Assembly: GCF_009734405.1 (NCBI RefSeq)
Contig: NZ_CP046453.1
Span: 1,488,001 to 1,552,000, forward strand
DNA length: 64,000 nucleotides
Source of the DNA: Corynebacterium comes
GTDB taxonomy: Bacteria > Actinomycetota > Actinomycetes > Mycobacteriales > Mycobacteriaceae
Direction: 5' to 3'
Below are positions 42,919 through 53,302 of this stretch, piece by piece (positions within the stretch are counted from its first letter, which is position 1; each line of letters starts with the position of its first letter). The translations under genes were made by a program, and so were the position numbers. Below the pieces are notes generated by a model that worked only from the letters and a program-made list of their open reading frames with translations, was not told the origin of the DNA and did no database searches.

Positions 42919-44814
42919 TCAGCCGCGGGAGCTGCCGGCGGAAGAGGCGACCTTGCGGGTGGAGCCGGTGTCGATCGGGGACTTTCCTCCCCCGGCCGGC
43001 GCGAGGTCGGTGGTGACGAGCAGATCAGCCACGGTCCACTCCCCTTCCGGGACGACGAGCTCCACGGTGGCAGTGCCGTGCTCGCCCATGCGGTTGAAAT
43101 CCGCGACGAACTGGGTGGTGATGGCCGTGGACACGGTGGTGTCACCCAGGGTGACGAAGGCGGTTTCCGCCTGCGGCTCAGAGGGGTTGGAGTAGTTCAG
43201 GGAGGTCAGCTCGACGGTGACGGTCTGGCCTGCGATGAGATCGCCGACGACGGTGACGCCGATGTCGCCCTGCTGAAGGCGGGGGCTGACGTCCTCGTTT
43301 GCTTTGAGGTGGTCGATGAATGCCTGGACGTCCATGTAGCCGACATTGACCTGGTTCCTGACCTCGGCGGGATCGATGAAGCCGTCACCGCCCTCGAGGA
43401 GGAAGGTCGACGCGGCGACGCGGTAATCCAGGTTCGGATCCAGGTTCTCGCCGTTGAGGGTCACGTTCAACACGCGCTCTCCGGCGGGGCGGGTCGGATC
43501 ATAGGTGTAGGAGAGTCCGTCGGACAGGCCCAGTGCCAGACGCGGGCGGGAACCCGCCGGATCCTTCCACTGGTTCTCGATGGCGTTGATGATCGCCCGG
43601 CCGGACAGATCGGCGTAGGAGACTTCGTTGCCGAAGGGCTGGATGTCGAAGATCTGCTTGTAGGTGACTGGACCGGCGGGCAGGTCCTGGCGGACGCCGC
43701 CGGCATTCATCAGCCCGATGTCGACCGGCTGCTCGGTGAAGGCAGCCATGGAGGCGCGCTGTGCCTCAGCGATGAGGTGGTTGAGCGTCGACTCTGCGCC
43801 ACGGTTGTTGCCTTCGGTCTCGCCGGCGTTGTTTCCGCGGGAGAAGGAGTGCCCGATGGTGGCGACCACCTGCGCGCCGAGTGCGTCCGCCTGAGCCTGT
43901 GCCTCAGCGACGATGCCGGCGACCCGGGCGTTCGGGGTGGCGCCCAGGGCGATGGCGGCATCCCGGTCGTACTGGTTGATCTCCGTGACCTCAAGCTCGC
44001 CGGTGGCGGGGTTGTAGGTGAAGTTCACGTCGGTGAGCAGCTCGCCGTACTGGCCGGACTGGGCGTACGGGACGTTGGAGTTCTCGTCGGCGGAACGGAC
44101 ATGGGAGTCGCCGCCGAAGACGAAGTCCACGTCCCGGGAATCGAAGTCGCCGATGAAGGCTCCAGCGTCCTCGTGCATGAGGGCGATGACAACGTCGGCC
44201 GCGTCGGCTTCCCGGAGCTCCCGGGCCACCTTGTTGGTTTCCTCGACCGGGTCACGGAATTCCAGGCCCGCGATGCCCGCCGGGGACACCTTGTTCAGGG
44301 TCTGCTCGGTCACGGTTCCGACGAAGGCGATCCGGACCCCGTCGCGCTCGATGATCCGGTGGGAATCGAGCAGCCGTTCGCCGTCGGCCCGGTAGACGTT
44401 GGCACCGAGAATGGGGAAATCGGAGTCGCCGGCGATGCGGCCGAGCAGGTCGTCCTGACCCCGGTCGAACTCATGGTTTCCCGCTGCGGAGACGTCCACG
44501 CCTGCGGCGTTGAGGAAATCGATGGTGTATCTGTCGTCGGAGATGGCCGAGACGAAGGCTGAACCGCCGACATTGTCACCCGAGGTGGTGAAGATGTTCT
44601 CGTCACCGTTGATCTCGTCGTTGAGGCCGGCGAGGAGTGCCGCACCCATGTAGCCGTTGTAGCCGTCCTCGACTAGGTGGCCGTGGAAGTCGGTGATGTT
44701 GGAGACCGAGAATTCGACGACGTCCTGAGCGGCGGCGACGGGTGCGAGACCCAGTGCGAGGGCGGTGGTGGTCGTGGCCGCGATGAGGCGGCCCATGCGA
44801 CGGAGGGGAGTCAC
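42919..44814 (-). CDS. ushA: Secreted bifunctional UDP-sugar hydrolase/5'-nucleotidase
   Basis: 631 residues. A signal peptide (about 1-29, ending PVAAA) leads into a calcineurin-like phosphoesterase domain: ITDFHGHL, TTSGDNVGGS, AAGNHEFDRGQDD, ALMHEDAG and FGGDSHV carry the metal ligands. A C-terminal 5'-nucleotidase domain (about 330-530) has GNNRGAESTLNHLI and FNYTYDP-like substrate segments, followed by a roughly 100-residue tail. It releases phosphate and nucleosides from extracellular nucleotides. ushA of C. glutamicum is phosphate-starvation induced, and repeats like response-regulator sites lie upstream here. The start has AGGAGA 6-7 nt upstream. Confidence 0.9.
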   Translation of the reverse strand: MTPLRRMGRLIAATTTTALALGLAPVAAAQDVVEFSVSNITDFHGHLVEDGYNGYMGAALLAGLNDEINGDENIFTTSGDNVGGSAFVSAISDDRYTIDFLNAAGVDVSAAGNHEFDRGQDDLLGRIAGDSDFPILGANVYRADGERLLDSHRIIERDGVRIAFVGTVTEQTLNKVSPAGIAGLEFRDPVEETNKVARELREADAADVVIALMHEDAGAFIGDFDSRDVDFVFGGDSHVRSADENSNVPYAQSGQYGELLTDVNFTYNPATGELEVTEINQYDRDAAIALGATPNARVAGIVAEAQAQADALGAQVVATIGHSFSRGNNAGETEGNNRGAESTLNHLIAEAQRASMAAFTEQPVDIGLMNAGGVRQDLPAGPVTYKQIFDIQPFGNEVSYADLSGRAIINAIENQWKDPAGSRPRLALGLSDGLSYTYDPTRPAGERVLNVTLNGENLDPNLDYRVAASTFLLEGGDGFIDPAEVRNQVNVGYMDVQAFIDHLKANEDVSPRLQQGDIGVTVVGDLIAGQTVTVELTSLNYSNPSEPQAETAFVTLGDTTVSTAITTQFVADFNRMGEHGTATVELVVPEGEWTVADLLVTTDLAPAGGGKSPIDTGSTRKVASSAGSSRG

Positions 44815-44879
44815 GAAAAGAATCTCCTGAAATCTTCATTAAGGGAAAGCGGAACAGGAGTAGTTCTAGCCCGCATATC

Positions 44880-44928
44880 ACCTGAATGCCAGCTGAATTT
44901 CGCCCACGACCTGCCCCTTCACCTGAAT
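44880..44928 (-). promoter_or_regulatory. Direct repeats upstream of ushA, candidate response-regulator sites
   Basis: The 8-bp unit ACCTGAAT/AGCTGAAT occurs at 44880 and 44891, exactly 11 bp apart, and again at 44921. Two direct repeats with 11-bp period are the known format of PhoR/PhoP-type binding sites in actinobacteria. They lie 66-114 bp before the ushA start, next to a possible -10 TAGAAC. The regulator assignment is an inference. Confidence 0.4.
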
Positions 44929-45002
44929 CTGTCCAAGAGTTAACCCCCAGGCCACCCTCACAGATAGCACTTTTAACCTTGACCTCCGGACGCCAGGGAA
45001 AA

Positions 45003-45038
45003 ACCACCCCCGCAAGTGTGAGTACTCGTGGGGGTGGT
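45003..45038 (-). terminator. Terminator of rel
   Basis: An 11-bp stem with one mismatch (ACCACCCCC side) and a 14-nt loop is followed on the minus strand by TTTTT. It lies 34 bp past the rel stop. Confidence 0.85.
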
Positions 45039-45072
45039 GTGGCTGGAGTGAATCTGCGGCACGGTCAGGGGA

Positions 45073-47358
45073 TCAGGAGGTCACCCGGTAGACGTCGAAG
45101 ACGCCCTCCGTGTTGCGCAACGTGGTGATCAACTGCCCCAGCTGCTTGGTGTCGGACACCGAGAACGTCATCCGGATCATGGCGATGTGGTCGTCGGAGG
45201 ACTGCGAGCTCATCGACATCACCGACAGCTTCTGTTCGCTGAACACGCGGGTGATCTCGAACAACAGACCCTGACGGTCAAGCGCCTCGACCTGGAGCGT
45301 CGCGGCGAATGCCCCACCCGGTACCCCGCCGTCCGCCCATGCCACATGGATCAGTCTTTCCGGCTCCTGGCGCAGCTTCTCGGAGTTGGTGCAGTCGGTG
45401 CGGTGAACGGAGACTCCCCCGCCGCGGGTGACGAAACCGAAGATCTCATCCCCCGGCACCGGCTGGCAGCACTTGGCCATCTTCGCCATGACGTCCGGGC
45501 TGCCCTCGACGAGCACACCGGTACCCGACTCTGAATCCGCGGCCCGCGCCCGGGAACTGATGATCTCCGAGAACGGAGTGCGTGCGGCCAGGGCGTCGAC
45601 GGCGTCATCCTGATCGCCGAAGATCGCCATGAGCTGGTTGGCCACATGGTGCGCGGACACGCTGCCTGCACCGATGGCGGTGTAGAGGGCGTCGACGTCC
45701 GGGTAGTGCAGCTGGGTGGCCACCGTCTTCATCGACTGCGCGGTGAACAGCCGGTGCATCGGCAGGCCACCGCGCTGGACTTCAGCCGCGAGGGCGTCAC
45801 GGCCGGCGTAGAGGTGCTCCTCGCGCCGCTCCTTGGCAAACCACTGACGGATCTTCGCCTTCGCCCGCGGGGAGACGACGAAATCCTGCCAGTCGCGGGA
45901 GGGCCCGGCGTTCTGGTCCTTCGAGGTGAATATCTCGACCCGGTCGCCGGACTTCAGGGTCGATTCGAGGGCGACGAGCTTGCCGTTGACCTTCGCGCCG
46001 ATGCAGCGGTGACCGACCTCGGTGTGGACGGCATAGGCGAAGTCCACCGGGGTGGATTCCGCCGGCAGGTTGACCACGTCCCCCTTGGGGGTGAAAGCGA
46101 AGATCTGCTTGGCGGTGAGGTCGTAGCGCAGTGAGTCGAGGAATTCGTTGGGGTCCGCCGCCTCCTTCTGCCAGTCCAGCAGCTGACGCATCCACGCCAT
46201 CTGGTCGACTTCGTCCCGGTCACCCTTGTGTGAGCCCTTGGTCTCCTTGTAGCGCCAGTGCGCGGCGACGCCGAACTCGGCGTTGTAGTGCATCTCGTGG
46301 GTACGGACCTGCACCTCGAGTGGCCTGCCGTGCAGCGCCATCACCGTGGTGTGCAGTGACTGGTAGACGCCGAAACGCGGGGAGGAGATGTAGTCCTTGA
46401 AGCGACCGGGCAGAGCCGAGTACAGGGAGTGCACGACACCGATGGCGGCGTAGCAGTTGTTGATGTTGTCGACCAGGATGCGGATGCCCACCAGGTCGAA
46501 GATCTCGTCGAAGTCACGACCCCGGACGATCATCTTCTGGTAGATCGACCAGTAGTGCTTCGGTCGGCCCATGACCTCGGCCTCGATGTTGTTCTCCCGC
46601 AGCGCCGAGGTGACCTGCTCGATGATCTCCTTCAACGCCCGGTCGCGGGAGGGTGCCCGGTCAGCGACGAGACGCACGATCTCGTCGTACTTCTTCGGGT
46701 AGAGGATCGCGAAGGAGAGATCCTCCAGCTCCCATTTCACGCTTGCCATGCCCAGACGGTGGGCCAGCGGGGCGATGACCTCGAGGGTCTGCCGGGCCTT
46801 CTTCGCCTGCTTCTCGGGCGGGAGGAAACGCATCGTGCGCATGTTGTGCAGGCGGTCGGCGACCTTGATCACCAGGACACGGGGGTCCTCCGCCATGGCC
46901 ACGATCATCTTGCGGATGGTCTCCGCCTCGGCGGCCGCGCCGAGCGCCACCTTGTCCAGCTTGGTCACGCCGTCCACGAGTCGCGCCACCTCGGCCCCGA
47001 ACTCCTCGGTCAACTGCTCGAGGGAGTAGTCGGTGTCCTCCACCGTGTCATGCAGCAGCGCCGCGACCAGGGTGGTGGTGTCCATGCCGATCTCCGCGGC
47101 GATGGTGGCCACCGCCAACGGGTGAGTGATGTAGGGGTCACCGGACTTACGGACCACACCCTCGTGCAGGCGTTCGGCGGTCTCATAGGCGCGGGAGAGC
47201 ACTTCGGCGTCGGCACGTGGATGGACCTGGCGGTGGATCGACAGCAACGGGTCGAGCACCGGGTTGGTCTTCGCCCGTGTGCCGGTGAGACTCCGCGCCA
47301 GACGCGCCGACATGCTGCGGACGCCGACATTGGAACGCGGACGGGAGCGGTCGGTCAT
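45073..47358 (-). CDS. rel: Bifunctional (p)ppGpp synthetase/hydrolase Rel
   Basis: 761 residues, the full RelA/SpoT homologue of actinobacteria. The HD hydrolase domain has [14 protein letters not shown] and [13 protein letters not shown] near 75-115. The synthetase domain has [23 protein letters not shown] and [16 protein letters not shown] near 290-345. TGS ([22 protein letters not shown]) and a C-terminal ACT domain follow. It controls the stringent response. The start overlaps the apt stop by 4 nt; the order dciAE-apt-rel is that reported for C. glutamicum. Confidence 0.97.
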   Translation of the reverse strand: MTDRSRPRSNVGVRSMSARLARSLTGTRAKTNPVLDPLLSIHRQVHPRADAEVLSRAYETAERLHEGVVRKSGDPYITHPLAVATIAAEIGMDTTTLVAALLHDTVEDTDYSLEQLTEEFGAEVARLVDGVTKLDKVALGAAAEAETIRKMIVAMAEDPRVLVIKVADRLHNMRTMRFLPPEKQAKKARQTLEVIAPLAHRLGMASVKWELEDLSFAILYPKKYDEIVRLVADRAPSRDRALKEIIEQVTSALRENNIEAEVMGRPKHYWSIYQKMIVRGRDFDEIFDLVGIRILVDNINNCYAAIGVVHSLYSALPGRFKDYISSPRFGVYQSLHTTVMALHGRPLEVQVRTHEMHYNAEFGVAAHWRYKETKGSHKGDRDEVDQMAWMRQLLDWQKEAADPNEFLDSLRYDLTAKQIFAFTPKGDVVNLPAESTPVDFAYAVHTEVGHRCIGAKVNGKLVALESTLKSGDRVEIFTSKDQNAGPSRDWQDFVVSPRAKAKIRQWFAKERREEHLYAGRDALAAEVQRGGLPMHRLFTAQSMKTVATQLHYPDVDALYTAIGAGSVSAHHVANQLMAIFGDQDDAVDALAARTPFSEIISSRARAADSESGTGVLVEGSPDVMAKMAKCCQPVPGDEIFGFVTRGGGVSVHRTDCTNSEKLRQEPERLIHVAWADGGVPGGAFAATLQVEALDRQGLLFEITRVFSEQKLSVMSMSSQSSDDHIAMIRMTFSVSDTKQLGQLITTLRNTEGVFDVYRVTS

Positions 47359-47915
47359 TTGTTGATCACCACCAGCGGAAGGTCACTGAGCCGCTCGCGG
47401 CCGCCGAGTTCGGGTACCTCGAGGACAACAACGTTGCCCAGGACCTCGCCGCCGGCGTGTTCGATGAGCTTGCGGGCGGCGATGAGGGTGCCGCCGGTGG
47501 CGAGCACGTCGTCGACGAGGACGACCTTGACCCCGTGCACGTCCTGCCCGTCGGCGGGGATCTCCAGCGCGGCGGTGCCGTACTCGAGGGCGTAGACCTC
47601 GGTGACCACCGGCGGCGGAAGCTTGCCCTGCTTACGTATCGCCAGGATCCCCAACCCGAGGTTGTAGGCCACGGCGGAACCGAGGAGGAAACCGCGGGCG
47701 TCGAGGCCACCGATCATCTCGGCGCCGAGGGCACGGCAGGCGTCGGAAAGCTCGTCGACGACGATCTGGAACGCCTCCGCATCGGCCAGCACCGGGGTGA
47801 GGTCCTCGAACAGGACCCCCTCCTCCGGCCAGTCCCGCACGTAGCGAATTTTATCTGCGAGCGCATCCCGGGCGCTGTCGTACGTGCTGGTTCGCTTCGG
47901 CGTTTCGTTAAGCAC
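47355..47915 (-). CDS. apt: Adenine phosphoribosyltransferase
   Basis: 186 residues. It salvages adenine to AMP with PRPP. The PRPP loop [18 protein letters not shown] lies near 127-145 and the adenine-binding [10 protein letters not shown] and [19 protein letters not shown] segments upstream. It overlaps rel by 4 nt and the upstream dciAE gene by 8 nt, so the three are co-translated. Confidence 0.95.
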   Translation of the reverse strand: MLNETPKRTSTYDSARDALADKIRYVRDWPEEGVLFEDLTPVLADAEAFQIVVDELSDACRALGAEMIGGLDARGFLLGSAVAYNLGLGILAIRKQGKLPPPVVTEVYALEYGTAALEIPADGQDVHGVKVVLVDDVLATGGTLIAARKLIEHAGGEVLGNVVVLEVPELGGRERLSDLPLVVINK

Positions 47916-49548
47916 CGTTGTCCTCGCTTAGCCATCGGTCCATGTTCCAGCCGATTCCGGCCAGTCCCGTATACACAACCACGTTACCCACTGTGCGGTC
48001 GATCACGAACCAGCGGGGTTGCGCCGCGAGAGGAATGCTGGGGACCTCCTGCCAGAGCCGCTTCTCCGCCTCCCGGAGGTAGTTGACGTCGACGGCCCGC
48101 GACGACGCCGCCCCGAACTCCGCCATCGGATCCACGGCCATCAGAACGGCGTCGAGCGTCCCTTCGCGGATCACCGTCTCACCCCACTGACCGGTGGTCA
48201 CCTTCGAGAGGTCCGCCAGACCAGTGGACTCGCCGGAGGCATCCTCCACCGTGATTCCCGCCTGTCCACAGGACTCGGCGATCGCCGCGACCATCGCCGC
48301 CTTCCGGTCATCCGGGCCGAGGTAGCCGATTCTTATGGTCGCACCCGTCAGTGCCTGAGCGCGGCCGATGTCCGTGGGAAGTTCGGGGTCGGTCACATCC
48401 ACCAACTGACGCGCGGCCGGATCGTTGTGCGGCAGGGAGTGCAGCGCCACCGGCGGGACCTCCACGCCGCTGACGCGTGACGACGCCGCCGCCACCGCAT
48501 TCTGGTCCACACATCCGGCAAACGCCCGGCGTGCCTCGGCGGTGGCGAACACGCCGGCATCGCCGAGCATGAGGGTATCGGTGAGGTCGCCCACCCGGCT
48601 GTCCACGGCGAGGGTGTTCTCCGGGTCATCCCGGTCCACCCAGTCGGGGCTGCTGCTGCGGATGTCGGCGACGCGGAGGGCGTCGGCCTCGAGCAGTCGC
48701 TCGGCCTCCGTTCCCCGGGGCCACACGACAATGGTGTCAAGGTCCGGGGCGTCACCGTAGTACTGGTCGTTTGGCCTGAGCACGACCTCCCCGTCCGGGC
48801 CGACCCGGTCGATGACGAAGGGGCCCGACGTGACCTGCAGCGCCGGATCGAAGTCCACCAGGTTGAAGCCGTCGCGCCAGACAGGCGCGACCTCGACGAG
48901 GGTGCTGAGGTCATCGTTCTGCAGCGCGGTGTGGAGCTCCTCCAGGCTCAGCCCGACCTTCGCCGCGATGGCATGCGCCGGCAGGGTGGAGCCCGGGCCG
49001 AAGAGGTGGCGCCAGCGCCCACCGCCCTCCTTGTCGAAGACGACCGTGAAGCGCTTCTGCCCCGGCTCGCAGTCCAGACGCAGAACTTCCCCGGTCTGCG
49101 GGAGGTGGGAGCCGAAGATCCCCTCGTGGACGCCGGCCTTGTAGGACAGGAGGAAATCGGTGCACGTGAGGGGCGCTCCGTCGGAGTACCGGGCGTGCTC
49201 GGCGATCGTGTAGATGACCTGCCGGTTCGCTCCCGGCAGCACCTGGGTGCTCACCAGGTCCGTGTTCGGGATCATCTGCCCGGAGGGACCGGGCACGAAG
49301 ACCGCCGGGTAGAGACGGCCCGACAGCGCCTCCGTGTTCGAGGAGGCCCCCACCTCGCTGCCGGCGTTGGTGGTCACAAGAGAGGTGTCGACGAGATACC
49401 CGAAGTGTTCCGTGGACTGCGGCTCTTCCGTCCCGCCGCCCCCTCCCCCACCGGAACCCGGAGAACAGGCCGCCAGGGTGACGGCGGTGAGGACCGCCAC
49501 CACCGCCGTGGCAGTGCGACGCCCACCCTCACGCCAACGTTTCGCCAC
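47908..49548 (-). CDS. dciAE: Lipoprotein, family 5 peptide-binding protein (DciAE-like)
   Basis: 546 residues. A lipoprotein signal ends LTAVTLAAC with the lipidated C28, then a Gly-rich linker. The extracellular substrate-binding fold (SBP family 5) has [40 protein letters not shown] and [21 protein letters not shown]. No permease or ATPase gene is adjacent, as for dciAE of C. glutamicum, so its partner is elsewhere. The start is GTG 49548; longer frames upstream run into the space before secF. A few Cys residues in the mature part may pair. Confidence 0.85.
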   Translation of the reverse strand: MAKRWREGGRRTATAVVAVLTAVTLAACSPGSGGGGGGGTEEPQSTEHFGYLVDTSLVTTNAGSEVGASSNTEALSGRLYPAVFVPGPSGQMIPNTDLVSTQVLPGANRQVIYTIAEHARYSDGAPLTCTDFLLSYKAGVHEGIFGSHLPQTGEVLRLDCEPGQKRFTVVFDKEGGGRWRHLFGPGSTLPAHAIAAKVGLSLEELHTALQNDDLSTLVEVAPVWRDGFNLVDFDPALQVTSGPFVIDRVGPDGEVVLRPNDQYYGDAPDLDTIVVWPRGTEAERLLEADALRVADIRSSSPDWVDRDDPENTLAVDSRVGDLTDTLMLGDAGVFATAEARRAFAGCVDQNAVAAASSRVSGVEVPPVALHSLPHNDPAARQLVDVTDPELPTDIGRAQALTGATIRIGYLGPDDRKAAMVAAIAESCGQAGITVEDASGESTGLADLSKVTTGQWGETVIREGTLDAVLMAVDPMAEFGAASSRAVDVNYLREAEKRLWQEVPSIPLAAQPRWFVIDRTVGNVVVYTGLAGIGWNMDRWLSEDNGA

Positions 49549-49627
49549 GTCACACCTACTTTCCCGCCCCGGCTGCCCACAGGGTGCTGATTTGACCATT
49601 ATATGCGGCGCAGCGGTCAGGGAAGAA

Positions 49628-50746
49628 TCACCTGCGGTCGGGACGCCAACTGGCGCCGGCCCCCGGCGCCTCCGGGCGGGTGTCCGCCGGACCGGCGACG
49701 GTGCGCTTGGTGGAGGTGTCGGCGGCGGCGTCGACAAGCTCCTCGTCGTCGCGGCCGGCACGGTAGTCCTCGACCTTCTGGTTGTGGAGTCTGGTGTCCT
49801 TCCGGCGGTTGACAAGGCCGACCAGGATCGGGGTCGCCAGGAAGATCGAGGAGAAGATGCCCTCGATCACGCCGATGAGCTGGATGAGCGCCAGATCCTT
49901 GAGGGTGCCCACGCCCATCAGCCAGACAGCGACGACCATGAGCGCGATGATCGGCAGAGCGGCGATCACCGACGTGGAGATGGAACGCATGACCGTCTGG
50001 TTGACCGCCAGGTTCGCCTCCTCCGCGTAGGTGGCGCGTCTCGAACCGAGGTAGCCGGCGGTATTCTCCCGAACCTTGTCGAAGACGATGACGGTGTCGT
50101 AGATGGAGAACGAGAGCACCGTCAGCAGGCCGATCACGGAGGCCGGGGAGACCTCGAAACCGAACAGGGCGTAGATGCCGGCGATGAGGACGCCGTCAAC
50201 CAGCAGCGCGAGCATCGCGGCCGCAGCCATCTCCTTCTCCAGTCGGAAGGCGATGTAGAGGAACGCCAGGGCAAGGAACGCCCCCATCGCGATGAGCATG
50301 CGCTGGGTGATCGTGGAGCCCCAGGACTCGGAGACCGTCGAGTCACCGACGGCGTCCGGCGAGGGGGTGCCGGCGGCATCCAGCGGCTGGTGCTCCTCGA
50401 AAATCGCGGCGCGGGCGGCGTCGATCTGCCCGGTGGTCAGTCGCTGGGAGTTGATCTCCAGGGTGCGGGATTCACCGGCGCCGATGATCTGGGTGACCTC
50501 CGGCGTGACGCCGGTCGCGTCGATGAACGTCTCCTCGACCTCCTCCACCACCAGCTCCCCGGCGGGCATGTTCATCTTGGTGCCGCCCTCGAAGTCGATG
50601 CTGAGGTCGAAACCACGGATGCCGATCGCGCCGATCGAGATGACCAGCAGCACGGCGGTGATCCAGTACCAGAGACGGGAACGGCCGATGAAGTCGACGC
50701 CGCCCTCACCGGTGTACAGGCGGTTGAACGTACTCATCGAGCTCAT
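49628..50746 (-). CDS. secF: Protein translocase subunit SecF
   Basis: 372 residues with six transmembrane helices and one large outer loop. SIDFEGGTKMNMPAGE near 50-65 is the family's first-loop signature, and GVLIAGIYALFGFEVSPASVIGLLTVLSFSIYDTVIVFDKVREN near 185-228 is the core. SecDF uses the proton gradient to pull exported proteins. The ATG follows the secD stop directly (TAGATG). The C-terminal tail is charged. Confidence 0.96.
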   Translation of the reverse strand: MSSMSTFNRLYTGEGGVDFIGRSRLWYWITAVLLVISIGAIGIRGFDLSIDFEGGTKMNMPAGELVVEEVEETFIDATGVTPEVTQIIGAGESRTLEINSQRLTTGQIDAARAAIFEEHQPLDAAGTPSPDAVGDSTVSESWGSTITQRMLIAMGAFLALAFLYIAFRLEKEMAAAAMLALLVDGVLIAGIYALFGFEVSPASVIGLLTVLSFSIYDTVIVFDKVRENTAGYLGSRRATYAEEANLAVNQTVMRSISTSVIAALPIIALMVVAVWLMGVGTLKDLALIQLIGVIEGIFSSIFLATPILVGLVNRRKDTRLHNQKVEDYRAGRDDEELVDAAADTSTKRTVAGPADTRPEAPGAGASWRPDRR

Positions 50747-52567
50747 CTACTTCTCCTCCGTGCTTGCGGTGGTTGCTTCCCGACGCCCGGCCGGTTCGGC
50801 CTTCTCGGCGCGCTTCGACGCGGCCAGCTCGAACACCTTGCCCATGCCGTTGACGGAGGGCTTGGCGAAGAACGGCTTCCGTGCCGCCAGCAGCATGAGC
50901 GGTGCGGTGACCAGGAACGTGACCAGAAGGTCGAACACGGTGGTCAGTCCCAGGGTGAACGCGAAGCCCTTGACCTCACCGACGGCGAGGAAGTAGATGA
51001 CCACGGCGCCGATCAGGGTGACCATGTTGCCGGTGACGATCGTGCGCTTCGCACGGTCCCAACCGTGCTGGGCGGCCGAACGGAACGTCCGGCCCTCGCG
51101 CACCTCATCCTTGACCCGCTCATAGAAGACGACGAAAGAGTCCGCGGTGGTGCCGATGCCGATGATCAGACCCGCGATGCCCGACAGATCCAGTGAGTAG
51201 CCGATCCACCGGCCGAGCAGGACCAGGGAGCCGTAGACCAGCAGGCCCGCAGTGAACAGGGTGAACAGGGAGATGAAGCCGAACACACGGTAGTAGGCGA
51301 ACACGAAGATCGCGACGAGGACAATGCCCACCACGCCCGCGATGAGGCCTGCCTGCAGTGAGGCTACGCCGAGAGAGGCCGGGACGGACTGGGCGGTGCC
51401 GCCCGGCTCGCCGTCCTCACCCGCGAAGGAGAGCGGGAGCGCGCCGTAACGCAGGTTGTTGGCCAGCTCCTGGGCCTCCTCCTGGGTGAACTGGCCCGTG
51501 ATGGAGGTGGCGGAGCCGAAGGGCGTGGCCGACTGGATCACGGGCGCGGAGATGACCTGGGAGTCCAGGGTGATCGCAATCTGCTGCTGCAGGTACTGGG
51601 AGGTCAGGTTCGCCCAGGTCTGGGAACCGGAGTTCGCCCCGTCCGTCTTGAAGGCGAAGTTGATCTCCATCTGACCCGTCTGCGCATTGAATCCACCGGT
51701 GATGGCGCGAGCGGTGTCGATCTCGTTACCGGTCAGGCGGGGACCGTTGTCGTCGGTCACACCCGCCAGGAGCGGCGCCGGGTCAAGCAGATAGACCTGA
51801 CCGGTGCCCGGATCGCAGGTCACCAGGGGCAACGCAGGGTCGTCGGAACCGGAGAGCGGATCGGTCGGGGCATCGCAACGCAGCAGGGAGCTGGCCGCCG
51901 CCTGGACCGTCGGGTCCGTCGACTGCCGATCCTCCCGCAGGACCTCGGTGATCTGCTGCCGGCGCTCGGTCGACTCGATCGAGTTCGCCGGCTCGGGCAG
52001 CGGCTCGGCGGTGACCTCCGGGGCCGCAACCGGTTCGGCGCCCTCCGGCTGATTCTGGTTCACCGCGTCGATGACCGTGGTCACCGAGTTGTCTGCCTGC
52101 TCACGGGTGATCACACCCAGCTCGACCCAGCGGTTGGCCATGGAACCCAGGGCCTCCGGCAGTGCGGCGATGTCCGGGTTCGCGGGCACGGCCACGGGAC
52201 GGAACAGTAGCTGGGAGGTCTGGCCGACGGCCCGGGCCTGCGAGGTGTCCTCGCCCGGCACGGTGATGACCAGCGTGTTGCCGTCCGTCACCACACTCGC
52301 GCCGCTGACACCCATGCCGTTGACGCGGTTCTCCAGGATGACGCGCGCCTGGGCGAGCTGATCCGCGGTGGGCTCCTCACCCTGCGGTACCAGCGTCACG
52401 CGCGTTCCGCCCTGGAGATCAATACCGAGCTTCGGGCTCGCCTGACGGTCCCCGGTGAAGAACACCAGGGCGAACACCACCGCGAGAATCAGGAAAAATA
52501 ACGCCAGCGCGCGCTTCGGCCAGGTCCGCTGGGACCCTGACCGTTCGCGTCGGGATGTGACGGACAA
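50747..52567 (-). CDS. secD: Protein translocase subunit SecD
   Basis: About 606 residues from TTG 52567. AGGAG lies 8 nt upstream of this TTG, and the longer frame to 52702 has no convincing start. A first helix ([18 protein letters not shown]) is followed by [13 protein letters not shown], a large outer domain with an insertion of about 150 residues, and five further helices with [27 protein letters not shown]-like core (here [14 protein letters not shown]). It pairs with SecF. The start codon is uncertain. Confidence 0.9.
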   Translation of the reverse strand: [606 protein letters not shown]

Positions 52568-52770
52568 TGAGGTGACTCCTCCGGATACGAGAGCGCCACC
52601 GGAGACCCGGCGACGACTGCCGCACGTGCTCCGCTCGGGAGCTCCGCGACGGCCAACGGTCTGTTGACGCACCACCGCCCGATTGAGGCGGCCGGTGCAC
52701 AACCGACCATGCTACGTCATCGTTTGCGGCGCTTCAGCACGGAACGGGGGAAGTCGCGCCAAAGAATGAA

Positions 52771-52808
52771 GCCACCGGCCGGGCAGTCGTAACTGCCTGG
52801 CAGGTGGC
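52771..52808 (-). terminator. Hairpin between yajC and secD
   Basis: Outer arms GCCACC/GGTGGC and inner arms GGCAGT/ACTGCC with small mismatched bulges, followed on the minus strand by TTCATTCTTT. It lies 24 bp past the yajC stop, so secD-secF may need their own promoter in the 204 bp that follow. Confidence 0.6.
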
Positions 52809-52831
52809 GGAGTGCGCGTCGGCCGGAGGAC

Positions 52832-53254
52832 CTAGCGGTTCTCGGGGTGACCACCGTCGGTCGGACGGTTCTCCGGGTGCTCCGGGAAGTGGCCCTGCTC
52901 CGGCTGCGCCGGGTGCTCCGGGTGCTGGAAACCCTGTTCCTCGGTCGAGGCATCGTAGGTGGACTCGTAGCCGCCGGCACCGGCGATGCCCGCCTCAGCG
53001 GTCTCCGCCCGACGCAGCACGGCGATGCGGTCCATGACGACCACCAGGCCCGGCGCCAGCTCAACATCGAGCTGGGTGTCGCGCACGCCGACGATGGTGC
53101 CGTGGATGCCGGAAACGGTGACCACACGGTCGCCGCTCTGGATCGACGCCTGCATGTTCTGCAGTTCCGCCTGGCGCCTGCGCTGGGTGCGCATCATGAA
53201 GAAGGAGGGGAGGATGAATACCGCGACAATGAGAATAAGCAGAAGAATGTCCAT
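52832..53254 (-). CDS. yajC: Preprotein translocase subunit YajC
   Basis: 140 residues. MDILLLILIVAVFILPSFF is the single membrane helix, followed by MMRTQRRRQAEL and the YajC domain (QSGDRVVTVSGIHGTIVGV, then ELAPGLVVVMDRIAVLRR). The C-terminal 50 residues are rich in His, Pro, Gln and Glu and have no known role. MDIL at 53254 is preferred over the upstream ATG at 53293, which would put polar residues before the helix. Order ruvB-yajC-secD-secF is standard here. Confidence 0.9.
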   Translation of the reverse strand: MDILLLILIVAVFILPSFFMMRTQRRRQAELQNMQASIQSGDRVVTVSGIHGTIVGVRDTQLDVELAPGLVVVMDRIAVLRRAETAEAGIAGAGGYESTYDASTEEQGFQHPEHPAQPEQGHFPEHPENRPTDGGHPENR

Positions 53255-53302
53255 GGTCGCCCAGTCTGCCAGAGAGTTTCCCGGATCCACCACCTGGAGC
53301 GG

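Noticed and set aside
49549..49815. N-terminal extension of the DciAE-like protein toward secF
   Set aside because: The lipoprotein signal begins at GTG 49548. The extension would put about 89 polar residues before it and overlap secF.
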